Source: Roseovarius sp. M141
GTDB lineage: Bacteria; Pseudomonadota; Alphaproteobacteria; Rhodobacterales; Rhodobacteraceae
Assembly (NCBI RefSeq): GCF_024355225.1
Contig: NZ_VCNH01000008.1
Span: 1,860,001-1,924,000 of the forward strand
DNA length: 64,000 nucleotides
Reading direction: 5' to 3'
Shown here: positions 26,387-36,108 of the stretch, piece after piece
Numbering within the stretch: the stretch's first letter is position 1
Layout of the letters: every line of letters begins with the position of its first letter
The notes under the pieces: generated by a model
The model's input: the letters and a program-made list of their open reading frames with translations, nothing else
What the model was told of the DNA's origin: nothing
The model's database searches: none
Position numbers and translations under genes: made by a program

Positions 26387-27424
26387 CTAGCGCGCCGCCC
26401 ACAGGGCATGGTAGACGGCGCCGATACCGTCCGCCTCGGCCTCGACGCTGAATTGCGTGGTCGCTGCCGCGCGGGCAGCGCGGGCCATGGCGCCATGACG
26501 GGCCGAATCGTCCAGCAGCGCGGCAAGCGCCGCTGAAGCCTCTGCCGCGTCCTTCACGATTTCGCCGCAGATGCCGCCTTGGCTGAACTGTCGATAATAG
26601 CCCGCGTCGGTTGCGACGAAGGGCACGGCGCTGGCCATGCCCTCCAACGGGGCCATGCCGTAGCCTTCATAGCGCGGCAACTGCACGACGGCTGACAAGC
26701 TGCGCACCAGTGCGGGCAGGGCGCCGGGCGCGATCTCACCGGGAAAGAGGATGCGATTCTGAAGGCCCGCATCTGCGATCTGTACCTTCAACCCTTGCAG
26801 GAACGCCGTGTCCCCGCGACCCGCGCGCCCCAATACCAGCGCGGTCACATCCGGGCGCCCCGGCAACAGGCGCAGCATGGCCTCGACAAAGCGGTCGGTG
26901 CCCTTTTCCGGTCGGATGCGTCCAATCGTGGCGATGCCGCGTGCGCCGGGATACCCCACTGCCCCCCAGGCTGCGGCGCGGTCCATGGCGGGCGAAAAGG
27001 CCGTGCAATCGACACCATGAGGCACCACGGCGCGGACATGAGGCACGAAATCGGCCGCACGGTCCGTCGTTGCGATCACCGCATCCATGCGCGAGATCAG
27101 CCAGCGGGGCAGCGCCGAATGACGCCGCTGCGCAGCGGAGGTAAAGACGATGCGGATCGGCAGGCGCAGCACATCGCGCGCCCAGAGCGCCGCGCGCATT
27201 TCGGTATTGCGCCGCACATGCCAGATGACAAAGGGGCGGCCCTCGGGTGCGCGGCGCGACAGGCCACGCGCCTCTGCTACGCTGACCGGCGCGGGGCAGC
27301 CGGGCAGGGGCTGGCCTGCCAGCGCCAGATCATAGCGCGGCATCTGCGCGCGCAGGACGCCCGCCGCTGTGGCCGAAACGCCGGTGAAGTTGGGATTGAA
27401 GTTGGTGACGATGAGGTCGGTCAA
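26387..27424 (-). CDS. Family-4 glycosyltransferase, probably lipopolysaccharide core
   Basis: A 345-residue GT-B glycosyltransferase. The N-terminal domain has NFNPNFTGVSATAAGV; the C-terminal nucleotide-sugar domain has IATIGRIRPEKGTDRFVEAM and the EGYGMAPLEGMASAVPFVATD segment with the E-x7-E pattern of GT4 retaining enzymes. It is 34 bases downstream of waaA in the same direction, so it very likely adds a sugar to the lipopolysaccharide inner core next to Kdo. The sugar cannot be named. It converges on the M20 gene with a two-base gap. Confidence 0.88.
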   Translation of the reverse strand: MTDLIVTNFNPNFTGVSATAAGVLRAQMPRYDLALAGQPLPGCPAPVSVAEARGLSRRAPEGRPFVIWHVRRNTEMRAALWARDVLRLPIRIVFTSAAQRRHSALPRWLISRMDAVIATTDRAADFVPHVRAVVPHGVDCTAFSPAMDRAAAWGAVGYPGARGIATIGRIRPEKGTDRFVEAMLRLLPGRPDVTALVLGRAGRGDTAFLQGLKVQIADAGLQNRILFPGEIAPGALPALVRSLSAVVQLPRYEGYGMAPLEGMASAVPFVATDAGYYRQFSQGGICGEIVKDAAEASAALAALLDDSARHGAMARAARAAATTQFSVEAEADGIGAVYHALWAAR

Positions 27425-27458
27425 AATGCGGCTTTCGGCTGAGGGTCGTACCGGTGGT

Positions 27459-28760
27459 CTATCCCAGCTTCAGCGCCGCGCAAAGGGTGGTCGCCAGCGC
27501 CGCAAGTTGATCATCCTGCGTAGCGGCAAACTGCCGTGCCGAGTCCTGTATCGCGCGCAGATCTGCGGGCGCCGAGAAAAGGCCGCGCAGGGTAGCCCCC
27601 AGGTCGTCCGCATCTGCCACCTGCCGGGCGGCACCTGCGGCGTCCATCTGGGCGTAGGCGTCTGCGAAATTGGCATAAAGCGGGCCGTGCAGCACAGCCG
27701 CCCCGGCATGGGCAGCCTCGAACGGGTTGTGCCCGCCGACCGGAGTGAAGGAGCCGGCGATGCAGGCCACCGGCGCCAACGCATACCACAGCCCCAGCTC
27801 GCCCAGCGTATCGGCGAGGTAGACCTGATCCTGCGCGCCGGGCATGCCGCCCGCGCTGCGGCGCGTATATGTCAGGCCGGTTTCCCTGATCATCTGCGCG
27901 ATCCCGTCTGCCCGGTCCGGGTGGCGCGGCACGAGGATCATCAGCGCGCCGGGATGCGTCGTTAGCAGGGCGCGATGCGCGCTCAGTGCCACGTCCTCTT
28001 CGCCCGGATGGGTCGAGGCGGTGGTCCAGACCGGGCGGTTACCGATGCGCGCGCGCAGATCTGCCAGCGCGGCGGCATCGCAAGGCAGCGGACCCGCCAT
28101 CGCCTTGAGGTTGGCGCCGTGGCGCGCGTCGGTCGCGCCGAGGGCCGTCAGATGTCTGGCGGTGCGCGCGTCCTGACAGTGGATCATGGTGAACAGGCTC
28201 AGCAGATAGCGCGCCGTGCCGCCCAGCCGCGCCCAGCCGCGTGCCGACCGGTCCGAGATGCGCGCATTCAACAGCGCCAGCGGAACGCCGCGTCGCGCCG
28301 CACTGCGCAGCATGCCCGGCCACATTTCGGATTCAACGAACACGCCCGCGTCCGGGCGCCAATGATCCAGAAACCGCCCTACGCAACTGGGGCTGTCCAG
28401 AGGCGCAAACTGGTGCTGGCAGCGTGGTGGCAGCCGCGTGGACAGCATCTGCGCCGATGTGGCTGTGCCCGAGGTCAGAAGAAAATTCAGCGCCGGGTGC
28501 ATCTGCCCCAACTGCGCAATCAGGCGCAGCACCGACAGGCTTTCGCCGACGCTGGCGGCATGCAGCCACAGCAGAGGACCGTCGGGGCGCGGCAATGTGG
28601 CGTGTCCCAGACGTTCGCGAATACGTGCCGGATCGGTGCCATGCGCGGCCAGCTTGCGCCGGACGCGGCGATAGGCCAGTGGCGCCATCGCGCGCGAGGC
28701 GACCGCGTATACCCGCAAAAGCGGCGTGGCCCGCGTCGGCCGACCGCTCTCATGCGTCAC
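27459..28760 (-). CDS. waaA: 3-deoxy-D-manno-octulosonic acid (Kdo) transferase
   Basis: A 433-residue GT30 enzyme that adds Kdo to the lipid A precursor at the inner membrane. Diagnostic segments are LLWLHAASVGE with the catalytic Glu (about residue 70), FVESEMWPGMLRSAARRGVPLALLNARISDRS, and the nucleotide-binding GGHNPFEAAHAGAAVLHGP. It lies between moaA (4-base gap) and a core glycosyltransferase. The pairing with moaA is genomic only. Confidence 0.94.
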   Translation of the reverse strand: MTHESGRPTRATPLLRVYAVASRAMAPLAYRRVRRKLAAHGTDPARIRERLGHATLPRPDGPLLWLHAASVGESLSVLRLIAQLGQMHPALNFLLTSGTATSAQMLSTRLPPRCQHQFAPLDSPSCVGRFLDHWRPDAGVFVESEMWPGMLRSAARRGVPLALLNARISDRSARGWARLGGTARYLLSLFTMIHCQDARTARHLTALGATDARHGANLKAMAGPLPCDAAALADLRARIGNRPVWTTASTHPGEEDVALSAHRALLTTHPGALMILVPRHPDRADGIAQMIRETGLTYTRRSAGGMPGAQDQVYLADTLGELGLWYALAPVACIAGSFTPVGGHNPFEAAHAGAAVLHGPLYANFADAYAQMDAAGAARQVADADDLGATLRGLFSAPADLRAIQDSARQFAATQDDQLAALATTLCAALKLG

Positions 28761-28764
28761 GCGC

Positions 28765-29772
28765 CTAGCCGCCCGTATGGCTCATGTGGCGGGGCATGCG
28801 CCCGTCCACACTCTGGCGCGAATAGTCGAAATCATGGCCCTTCGGCTTGCGCGCGATTGCGGCGCGGATCGCATCCTGCAAGGGGGCGATGTCCTGCGGG
28901 TGATTGCGCAGGGGGGGGCGCAGATCGGCCATATCCTCCTGCCCGAGGCACATGTACAGCTCGCCCGTGCAGGTCAGGCGCACGCGGTTGCAGCTTTCGC
29001 AGAAATTATGTGTTAGCGGCGTGATGAATCCGATCTTCTGGCCAGTCTCCTCCAGCCGGACATAGCGGGCGGGGCCGCCGGTGCGTTCTGGGATATCGGT
29101 GACGGTGTAATGCTCGGCCAGCCGGGCGCGCAGGTCCTTGAGCGGCCAGTATTGGCCCAGCCGGTCCTCGTTGCCGATGTCGCCCATCGGCATGACCTCG
29201 ATCCAAGTCAGATCCATGTCGCGGCTGGCGCACCATTCGGTGATTGAAATCAGTTCGTCCTCGTTGAACCCTTTCAACGCCACCGCGTTGATCTTGACCC
29301 TGAGGCCCGCGCGCTGCGCCGCGTCGATGCCGCGCAGAACCTGCGGCAGGCGGCCCCAGCGGGTGATGGCGGCGAATTTTTCCTCGTCCGCGGTATCGAG
29401 CGAAACGTTCACGCGCCGCACACCCGCAGCGTAGAGATCATCGGCGAAGCGCTCCAGTTGCGATCCGTTGGTGGTCAGGGTCAGTTCGCGCAGGGCGCCG
29501 CTGTCCAGATGCCGGGTCATCGCATCAAAGAATGTCATGATCCCGCGCCGCACCAAAGGCTCGCCGCCTGTGATGCGCAGTTTTTGCACGCCAAGGCCGA
29601 CGAAGGCGGTGCACATGCGGTCCAGCTCTTCCAGCGTGAGGAGTTCCTTCTTGGGCAGGAACGTCATGTTCTCGGACATGCAGTAGACGCAGCGAAAATC
29701 GCAGCGGTCGGTGACCGATACACGCAGATAATCGATGGCGCGATGAAACGGATCTATAAGAGGCTTTGTCAT
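28765..29772 (-). CDS. moaA: GTP 3',8-cyclase (molybdenum cofactor biosynthesis)
   Basis: A 335-residue radical SAM enzyme that starts molybdopterin synthesis by converting GTP to 3',8-cyclo-7,8-dihydro-GTP. The N-terminal cluster motif is CDFRCVYC (Cx3Cx2C) and the C-terminal cluster motif is [22 protein letters not shown] (CxxC then a third Cys). The protein ends in Gly-Gly, the essential C-terminal tail. GGEPLVRRG is the radical SAM GGE motif. moaC is not in the window. It is the first gene of a moaA-waaA-glycosyltransferase run. Confidence 0.97.
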   Translation of the reverse strand: MTKPLIDPFHRAIDYLRVSVTDRCDFRCVYCMSENMTFLPKKELLTLEELDRMCTAFVGLGVQKLRITGGEPLVRRGIMTFFDAMTRHLDSGALRELTLTTNGSQLERFADDLYAAGVRRVNVSLDTADEEKFAAITRWGRLPQVLRGIDAAQRAGLRVKINAVALKGFNEDELISITEWCASRDMDLTWIEVMPMGDIGNEDRLGQYWPLKDLRARLAEHYTVTDIPERTGGPARYVRLEETGQKIGFITPLTHNFCESCNRVRLTCTGELYMCLGQEDMADLRPPLRNHPQDIAPLQDAIRAAIARKPKGHDFDYSRQSVDGRMPRHMSHTGG

Positions 29773-29904
29773 GCCGCAAAGGTAAGGTGCCGGGCCGCAT
29801 GGGGCAAGGGGTTTCGGGTGCTGGCGGGCCGTGATCCGCCGCTAGCGGAGATGGTGTGTATCCGGGGTATTGAACGGGGTGGTTGGTCGCCGTAAGCTGG
29901 CTAT

Positions 29905-30396
29905 ATGAAACATTTTACCCTTATTTTGGCGGCGTCTATGGTCGCAGGCTGTGCAAATATGCCGGATTGGCTGTCGCCGCGGCAGAACGCCGCGCCCAAG
30001 GCAGATACATCCGCACCCGCCCCGGGCGCCTCGCCCAGCATGATCGCATCGGTCAAACCGCCCAAGACGGCCCGCACGGTCGATGAGTTTGATACCTCCA
30101 CCGCCGCGGACAAGGCCGCCGCTGTCGCGCCGGCGGCAGGCGGCACCGATCTGGGTCTGACCATCGCCACTCTGGGCGCGGCAGGCGAGCCGGGATTCTG
30201 GCTGAAAACGCCGCTGGTGCGCGCGCCGGGACCGGGCCGCGCGGTCTATCCGGCGAATGGCAAGTCGGTGAAGGTCGACCTGATCCCGATCCCCGGGGAT
30301 TCGGGCGCAGGCAGCCGCATGTCACTGGCCGCGCTGCGCGTGCTGGAGGCACCGCTGGCCGGATTGCCGGAACTGCGCGTGTTTTCTCTGAAGTAA
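29905..30396 (+). CDS. Putative lipoprotein, unknown function
   Basis: A 163-residue protein with a lipoprotein signal peptide: MKHFTLILAASMVAGC, lipobox VAGC with Cys16. After a Pro/Ala-rich linker (about residues 30-80) a conserved-looking domain holds TIATLGAAGEPGFWLKTPLV, ARAVYPANGKSVKVDLIPI and SRMSLAALRVLEAPLAGLPELRVF. Homologues in Rhodobacterales have sometimes been labelled D-galactarate dehydratase; the sequence has nothing of that enzyme. It converges on glmS. Confidence 0.72.
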   Translation: MKHFTLILAASMVAGCANMPDWLSPRQNAAPKADTSAPAPGASPSMIASVKPPKTARTVDEFDTSTAADKAAAVAPAAGGTDLGLTIATLGAAGEPGFWLKTPLVRAPGPGRAVYPANGKSVKVDLIPIPGDSGAGSRMSLAALRVLEAPLAGLPELRVFSLK

Positions 30397-30440
30397 GAAC
30401 CTCTATCAAGATAGCTATTCAACACACTGGTATTTAACAG

Positions 30441-32264
30441 TTATTCCACTGTAACGGATTTTGCAAGATTGCGGGGCTGGTCCACATCCGTGCCCTTTGT
30501 GACGGCGGTGTGATAGGCCAGAAACTGCACGGGAAGCGCATAGAGGATCGGTGTCAGATCAAAATCCACATCAGGCATAACGATGGTCTGCCAGACCCCG
30601 TCCGATGCCGCCGCTGCGCCCGCCTGGTCGGTGATCAGAACCACCTTGCCGCCGCGCGCCATCACCTCTTGCATATTCGACACAGTCTTGTCGAACAGCG
30701 CATCACGGGGGGCTATCACCACCACCGGCATCTTTTCGTCGATCAGCGCGATAGGGCCGTGCTTTAATTCGCCTGAAGCATAAGCTTCGGCGTGTATATA
30801 GCTGATTTCCTTTAATTTCAGCGCACCCTCTAACGCGATGGGGAACATCCGGCCACGACCCAGGAACAGCGCGTCGCGCGATTCGGCAAGGCGCTGGGAT
30901 ATGCTGCGCACGTGTTCTTCGACGCTCATGGCCCGGTTCAGGATGGCTGGCAGGCCGCGCATGGCCGTCAGCTTGGCCTTGAACGCCTCGTCGCTGAGCC
31001 GACCGCGCGCGTGCGCTGCTTTTAGCGCCAGCAGCAGAAGTACGGTCAGCTGGCAGGTGAATGCTTTGGTCGATGCGACGCCGATTTCGGCGCCGGCAAA
31101 GATCGGCATGTTCAGATCGCTTTCGCGCGCGATCGAGCTTTCGGGCACGTTAGTCACGGACAGGATCGACTGCGCCTTGCCGACGCAGTAGCGCAGCGCG
31201 GCGAGGGTGTCGGCGGTCTCGCCAGACTGGCTGACGAACAGGGCGGCGGTGCCTTCGGTCACAGGGGGGGTGCGATAGCGGAACTCCGACGCAAAATCGA
31301 CCTCAACCGGCAGGCCTGCCAGTTGTTCGAACCAGTATTTCGCGGTCAGGCAGGCATAATACGCGGTCCCACAGGACGCCATTACTAGACGGTTTATTTT
31401 CGTAAAATCAATACCCTTGCCGGGGAGGTTGATGTCGCTGCGATCGCTCGCGACATAGGCTGCGATGGTTTCACTGATGACCGTCGGCTGCTCGGCGATT
31501 TCCTTGGACATGAAGTGTTTGTGCCCGGCCTTGTCAATCCGCGCAGCGTCTATGCGCATAGTGCGCGCCTCTCGCGTGACGATCTGCCCGGCGGGGTCGG
31601 TTATCCTGACCGAACTGCGGGTCAGCACGGCGCAATCGCCTTCCTCCAGATAGGTCACGCGGTTCGTCATCGGTGCAAGCGCGATGGCATCCGACCCGAT
31701 GTAAACCTCGCCGTCACCATGGCCGATGGCCAGCGGGCTGCCCTTGCGGGCCGCGATCATCAGATCGGACTCGCCCTCGAACAGGAAGGCCAGCGCATAG
31801 GCACCCTCCAGCCGGGCGACGGTGCGGCGCACGGCGACCTCGGGGGTGGCGCCCTCGTCAATGTAATGCTGCGCCAGAAGGGCGACGGTTTCTGTATCCG
31901 TCTCGGTCTGGTGGCTGATCCCGGCCTTGGCCAGATCAGCGCGCAGGTCGCGGTAATTTTCGATGATGCCGTTATGCACAACGGCGACGCGGCGCGTCTG
32001 GTGCGGGTGCGTGTTGATCAGGTTCGGGGCGCCGTGCGTGGCCCAGCGGGTGTGCCCGATGCCCGACTTGCCTGCCAGCGGATCACGCACCAGCAAATCG
32101 CCAAGATTGACCAGTTTGCCGATCGCGCGGCGCCGCTCCAGCACACCGTCGTTGACCGTGGCAATGCCGGCGCTGTCATAGCCGCGATACTCCAGCCGTT
32201 TCAATGCTTCGACCAGCATGGGGGCGACTTCGTGCGTGCCCAGAATCCCGACGATACCGCACAT
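30441..32264 (-). CDS. glmS: Glutamine--fructose-6-phosphate aminotransferase
   Basis: A 607-residue enzyme that makes glucosamine-6-phosphate from fructose-6-phosphate and glutamine, the first step of UDP-GlcNAc synthesis. The N-terminal glutaminase domain starts MCGIVGILG with the nucleophile Cys after Met removal, and has the GHTRWATHG motif. Two SIS domains follow (SCGTAYYACL; FVSQSGETADTLAAL; FLGRGRMFPIALEGALKLKEISY), and the C-terminus is DQPRNLAKSVTVE. It is directly downstream of glmU with a one-base start/stop overlap, so the two are cotranslated. Confidence 0.97.
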   Translation of the reverse strand: MCGIVGILGTHEVAPMLVEALKRLEYRGYDSAGIATVNDGVLERRRAIGKLVNLGDLLVRDPLAGKSGIGHTRWATHGAPNLINTHPHQTRRVAVVHNGIIENYRDLRADLAKAGISHQTETDTETVALLAQHYIDEGATPEVAVRRTVARLEGAYALAFLFEGESDLMIAARKGSPLAIGHGDGEVYIGSDAIALAPMTNRVTYLEEGDCAVLTRSSVRITDPAGQIVTREARTMRIDAARIDKAGHKHFMSKEIAEQPTVISETIAAYVASDRSDINLPGKGIDFTKINRLVMASCGTAYYACLTAKYWFEQLAGLPVEVDFASEFRYRTPPVTEGTAALFVSQSGETADTLAALRYCVGKAQSILSVTNVPESSIARESDLNMPIFAGAEIGVASTKAFTCQLTVLLLLALKAAHARGRLSDEAFKAKLTAMRGLPAILNRAMSVEEHVRSISQRLAESRDALFLGRGRMFPIALEGALKLKEISYIHAEAYASGELKHGPIALIDEKMPVVVIAPRDALFDKTVSNMQEVMARGGKVVLITDQAGAAAASDGVWQTIVMPDVDFDLTPILYALPVQFLAYHTAVTKGTDVDQPRNLAKSVTVE

Positions 32265-33619
32265 CAGCCTGTCCCTTGATTATGTTTTTCTTTGGACGAT
32301 CTGAACATGTCCATCAGTTTTCTTGCAAGGCCCGGTTTTGTGAGCTGCCGGGCGCGTGCCAGTGCCAGCGCACCATCCGGCACGTCCTGCGTGATGACCG
32401 AGCCGGAGGCGGTCATCGCCTCCGCGCCCACAGCGACCGGGGCGACCAGCATGGTGCCGGATCCGATGAACGCACCTGCGCCGATCCGCGTGCGGTGTTT
32501 GCGCACCCCGTCATAGTTGCAGGTCACGGTCCCGGCGCCGACATTGCAGCCCGCGCCCAGATCGGCATCGCCGACATAGGTGAGGTGATTGACCTTGGCG
32601 CCAGTGTCCAGAACGGCGTTCTTGATCTCGACGAAATTGCCCACACGCACATCCTCGGCCAATTCGGCGCCGGGGCGCAGGCGGGCATAGGGGCCGACGA
32701 CAGCGCCGCGCGCGACGTGGCACCCCTCAAGGTGGCTAAACGCGCGGATATGCGCGCCACTTTCGACGGTAACGCCGGGCCCGAAGACGACGTTCTGCTC
32801 GATCAGCGCATCGCGGCCGAGGACGGTGTCATAGGCGAAATAGACGCTACCCGGTGCGTAGAAGGTGACGCCGCCCTCGAAGGCCATGGCGCGCGCGCGG
32901 TCCTGAAACAGCACCTCGGCGGCGGCCAGTTCGGCGCGGGAATTGACGCCCAGTGTCTCGGTCTCGCCGCAGGCGATGGCGGTTGCTGACAGACCGCGGG
33001 CACGGGCAATGCCGACGATATCCGTCAGGTAGTATTCGCCTGCCGCGTTGTCATTGTCGACAGCGTCGATCAGATCAAGCAAGGTTGCGCTGTCTGCTGC
33101 GATAACGCCTGAATTACAGAATGTTATGGCGCGTTCCTCAGGTGCTGCATCCTTGAATTCAACGATCCTCTCCAGGGCCTCGCCGTCCATTACCAGCCGC
33201 CCGTAGCGACCCGGATCGGCGGCATCAAAGCCCAGAACAACCACGTCTGCGCTGGATCGTGCCTCGATCATGCGTTCCAGCGTTTCCGGTTGGATAAAGG
33301 GTGTGTCGCCATATAGCACGATAGCGTCGCCGTCATGCCCGGCGAGCGCGGCGCGTGCCTGCGCGACAGCATGGGCGGTGCCCAATTGCGCGTCCTGACG
33401 GGCGGTTTTGATGTCAGGGTCATAGTCCAGCGCCGCAGCTTCGACCGCGTCTGCGCCATGGCCGGTGACGACGCAAATCTGCGCAGGCTCCAGCGTGGCA
33501 CCTGCGCGCAAGGCATGGACCAGCATGGGCGCGCCCGCGATCGGGTGCAGCACCTTGGGCAGGTCAGAATTCATGCGCGTACCCTTGCCAGCGGCGAGGA
33601 CGATCAGGGCGAGGGTCAT
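32264..33619 (-). CDS. glmU: Bifunctional GlmU (GlcN-1-P acetyltransferase / GlcNAc-1-P uridyltransferase)
   Basis: A 451-residue bifunctional enzyme for the last two steps of UDP-GlcNAc synthesis. The N-terminal pyrophosphorylase domain has LAAGKGTRMNSDLPKVLHP and the YGDTPF metal-binding region; the C-terminal left-handed beta-helix has hexapeptide repeats from about residue 250 and the acetyltransferase site around HLTYVGDADLGAG and TVTCNYDG. ATG 33619 has AAAGGA about ten bases upstream; a TTG two codons earlier is less likely. It leads the glmU-glmS unit and is divergent from gph. Confidence 0.96.
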   Translation of the reverse strand: MTLALIVLAAGKGTRMNSDLPKVLHPIAGAPMLVHALRAGATLEPAQICVVTGHGADAVEAAALDYDPDIKTARQDAQLGTAHAVAQARAALAGHDGDAIVLYGDTPFIQPETLERMIEARSSADVVVLGFDAADPGRYGRLVMDGEALERIVEFKDAAPEERAITFCNSGVIAADSATLLDLIDAVDNDNAAGEYYLTDIVGIARARGLSATAIACGETETLGVNSRAELAAAEVLFQDRARAMAFEGGVTFYAPGSVYFAYDTVLGRDALIEQNVVFGPGVTVESGAHIRAFSHLEGCHVARGAVVGPYARLRPGAELAEDVRVGNFVEIKNAVLDTGAKVNHLTYVGDADLGAGCNVGAGTVTCNYDGVRKHRTRIGAGAFIGSGTMLVAPVAVGAEAMTASGSVITQDVPDGALALARARQLTKPGLARKLMDMFRSSKEKHNQGTG

Positions 33620-33762
33620 ATACAAGATTTCCTTTGTATCCGGCTAACGACCGTTTTATCTGCTGGGCAGGTAGGTGCAAGGGAGAGGGCGATCAAACTA
33701 GGTTGCCGATTGTGACAGGGCCGGGCGGAACTTCGCTGTGGCCGAAATACCGGAGGGCGCAG

Positions 33763-34428
33763 ATGCGCAGCATCGTTTTCGATCTTGATGGAACACTGGC
33801 CGATACCAGCGGCGATCTGATCGCTGCGGCAAACGCGTGTTTTCGCCAGATGGGCGCAGGCGATCTGCTGAGCGCGCAGACCGATGCCGGAACCGCACTG
33901 CGGGGCGCGCGCGCCATGCTGACGCTGGGACTGGCACGGATGGGCCGCGTGCCCGATCCGGCGGTGCTGGACCAATACTTCCCCATTCTCCTGGACGCTT
34001 ACGAGGCCGAGATCGACACCCACACTGTATTCTACCCCGGCGCATTGGCTGCGATAGAAGCGCTGAAAAGCGCGGATTTTAAAGTGGCGATCTGCACCAA
34101 CAAGCCCGAGTATCTGGCGCGGCTGCTGCTGACGCGGATGGGCGCACTGGACCTTTTCGGCGCATTGATCGGCGCCGACACGCTGGCCGTGCGCAAACCT
34201 GACCCCGAACCGCTCCGCGAGGCCGCGCGCCGCGCGGGCGGCGATCCGGCGCGCTGCCTGCTGGTGGGCGACACGATCACCGATCACACGACGGCCCGCG
34301 CTGCCGGTGTGCCATCGGTGCTGGTCACCTTCGGGCCAAACGGCGCTGACATGGCGGGGTTGGAACCGGACGCGCTGCTGGATGATTTCGCCGATCTGCC
34401 CGCCGCCGCGCAGCGCCTGCTGATATGA
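33763..34428 (+). CDS. gph: HAD-family phosphatase, phosphoglycolate phosphatase-like
   Basis: A 221-residue HAD hydrolase. The four motifs are visible: FDLDGTLADT (nucleophile Asp and acid/base Asp), ICTNKP (motif II Thr), the Lys in AVRKPDPEP, and LLVGDTITDHTTA (motif IV acids). A helical cap lies after motif I, as in phosphoglycolate phosphatases that recycle 2-phosphoglycolate from DNA end repair or photorespiration. Substrate is inferred from family only. GGAGGG lies five bases before ATG 33763. The stop overlaps the next gene by four bases. Confidence 0.85.
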   Translation: MRSIVFDLDGTLADTSGDLIAAANACFRQMGAGDLLSAQTDAGTALRGARAMLTLGLARMGRVPDPAVLDQYFPILLDAYEAEIDTHTVFYPGALAAIEALKSADFKVAICTNKPEYLARLLLTRMGALDLFGALIGADTLAVRKPDPEPLREAARRAGGDPARCLLVGDTITDHTTARAAGVPSVLVTFGPNGADMAGLEPDALLDDFADLPAAAQRLLI

Positions 34429-35645
34429 GCGGCGCGGCCGAGGTCTTCGCTGGGAATTTCACCCAGCAGGAGCCGATCCCCGAGGATGCGATTGCAGCAG
34501 CGGTCGCCGTCATGCGGTCAGGGCGGCTGCATCGCTACAACACCAGCGGCGACGAGATCGGTGAGGTCGCCGCGCTGGAGCGCGAGTTTGCCGCCTATAC
34601 CGGTGCGAAATATGCGCTGGCCGTGGCGTCCGGCGGCTATGCGATGGGCGCGGCCTTGCGCGCAGTAGGCGTGAGGCCAGGCGACAAGGTGCTGACCAAT
34701 GCCTTTACCCTGGCCCCGGTGCCCGGAGCCATCGCCGGGGTGGGCGCCGTGCCGGTATTTGTCGGTGTGACCGAGGGGCTGACCATCGATCTGGATGATC
34801 TGGCGGCCAAGGTGGATCAGGCGCAGGTTTTGATGCTCAGCCACATGCGCGGCCATCTGGCGGACATGGACCGGCTGATGGAGATCTGCGATGCGGCGGG
34901 CGTGACCGTGATCGAGGATTGCGCACACACGATGGGCGCCGCGTGGCGCGGGCGCGTGTCGGGGCGTGACGGGCTGGTGGGCTGCTATTCGGTGCAGACC
35001 TACAAGCATCTGAACGCGGGCGAGGGCGGATTGCTGGTCACCGACGATGACGAGGTGATGGCGCGGGCAACCATGCTTTCGGGGTCGTACATGCTGTACG
35101 ACAAGCACGGAACGGTGCCACCTGACGGCGCATTTGCGCGGGTCAAATATGATATGCCGAACGTGTCAGGCCGCATGGACAACCTGCGCGCCGCCATCCT
35201 GCGCCCGCAGTTGGCGCGGCTGGACGCGCAATGCGCCGCTTGGACGGACCGCTACCGCGCGGTAGAGCAGGGGCTGCGTGGCACGCCCGGCCTGACGGTG
35301 ATCACGCGGCCTGCGGAAGAAATGTTTGTCGGCTCCTCCATCCAGTTCCTGCTGCTGGACTGGCCGGACAATGCCGTGGGCGCAGTTCTGGCGCGCTGCG
35401 CCGCGCGCGGTGTGCAGTTAAAGTGGTTCGGCGGTGCCGAGCCCGAGGGGTATACCAGCCGCTATGACAGCTGGCACTACGCCCCCAGCGCGCCGCTGCC
35501 GCCTAGCGACCGGGTGCTGCGCGCCGTTGTCGATATGCGCCTGCCGCTGACCTTCAGCCTGGACGATTGCGCGCTGATCGCGCGCATCATCCGCGCCGAG
35601 GTGGGGGCGGTGTGGCAGGCAGGCGTCGCCCAGGTCATTCGGTGA
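34425..35645 (+). CDS. DegT/DnrJ/EryC1/StrS-family PLP aminotransferase
   Basis: A 406-residue fold type I aminotransferase of the sugar-aminotransferase group. It has the cofactor-binding ALAVASGGYAMGAALRAVG, the PLP Asp in VIEDCAHTMGAAWRG, and the Schiff-base Lys in SVQTYKHLNAGEGG. Members usually make amino sugars or 3-amino-5-hydroxybenzoate, but here there are no NDP-sugar genes around. Its start overlaps the phosphatase gene (ATGA), so the two products probably act together. The family is close to a set conserved in Rhodobacterales of unknown role. The 3' end overlaps creA by 11 bases on the other strand. Confidence 0.82.
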   Translation: MSGAAEVFAGNFTQQEPIPEDAIAAAVAVMRSGRLHRYNTSGDEIGEVAALEREFAAYTGAKYALAVASGGYAMGAALRAVGVRPGDKVLTNAFTLAPVPGAIAGVGAVPVFVGVTEGLTIDLDDLAAKVDQAQVLMLSHMRGHLADMDRLMEICDAAGVTVIEDCAHTMGAAWRGRVSGRDGLVGCYSVQTYKHLNAGEGGLLVTDDDEVMARATMLSGSYMLYDKHGTVPPDGAFARVKYDMPNVSGRMDNLRAAILRPQLARLDAQCAAWTDRYRAVEQGLRGTPGLTVITRPAEEMFVGSSIQFLLLDWPDNAVGAVLARCAARGVQLKWFGGAEPEGYTSRYDSWHYAPSAPLPPSDRVLRAVVDMRLPLTFSLDDCALIARIIRAEVGAVWQAGVAQVIR

Positions 35646-36108
35646 CGGCGTCCCGCAGCGGCACGGTCGAAATTGCCACCTTGGCCGAGCCTTGGGTCAA
35701 TTCGCGTGCGTGGGCGACGTAGATCAGCGTCTGGTTCGCTTCGTCATAAATCCGCTTGACGCGCAGCGACTTCAGAATGATCGAGCGTCCGGCACGAAAT
35801 ACATCCTCGCCCGATTTCGAGCGATCAATGTCGCCGATCCTGATCGGGCCGGTTTGCTGGCATTCCAGCGCGCTGTTGGAGGGGTCCTCGAACCAGTTGC
35901 CATTTGCCAGACGGTCAATCAGGCCACGCCTGAAATAGGCAAGATGGCAGGTCACACCGGTCACGTCGGGATCGGCGATCGCCTCGATCACGATATCATT
36001 TCCGGCCCAGTCGACGCCGATTTCGCCCACCTCTTGGGCAGTGGCGGGCAACGCGAGGAGAGCCGCCAGCACGGCGGCCCCCATGGCGCACATTTCAGGG
36101 CGCCCCAT
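35635..36108 (-). CDS. creA: CreA family exported protein
   Basis: A 157-residue protein with a signal peptide (VLAALLALPATAQE). The mature part reads EVGEIGVDWAGNDIVIEAIADPDVTGVTCHLAY, DRLANGNWFEDPSNSALECQQTGPI, and KSLRVKRIYDEANQTLIYVAHAREL, typical of the CreA family, whose function is unknown. Two mature cysteines could form a disulfide. The start at 36108 overlaps the stop of the PPOX-fold gene by one base, so they form a pair. Confidence 0.88.
   Translation of the reverse strand: MGRPEMCAMGAAVLAALLALPATAQEVGEIGVDWAGNDIVIEAIADPDVTGVTCHLAYFRRGLIDRLANGNWFEDPSNSALECQQTGPIRIGDIDRSKSGEDVFRAGRSIILKSLRVKRIYDEANQTLIYVAHARELTQGSAKVAISTVPLRDAVTE

Noticed and set aside
29905..30396. D-galactarate dehydratase label for the lipoprotein
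   Set aside because: The product is far too short and has a lipobox and linker, with none of the enzyme motifs.
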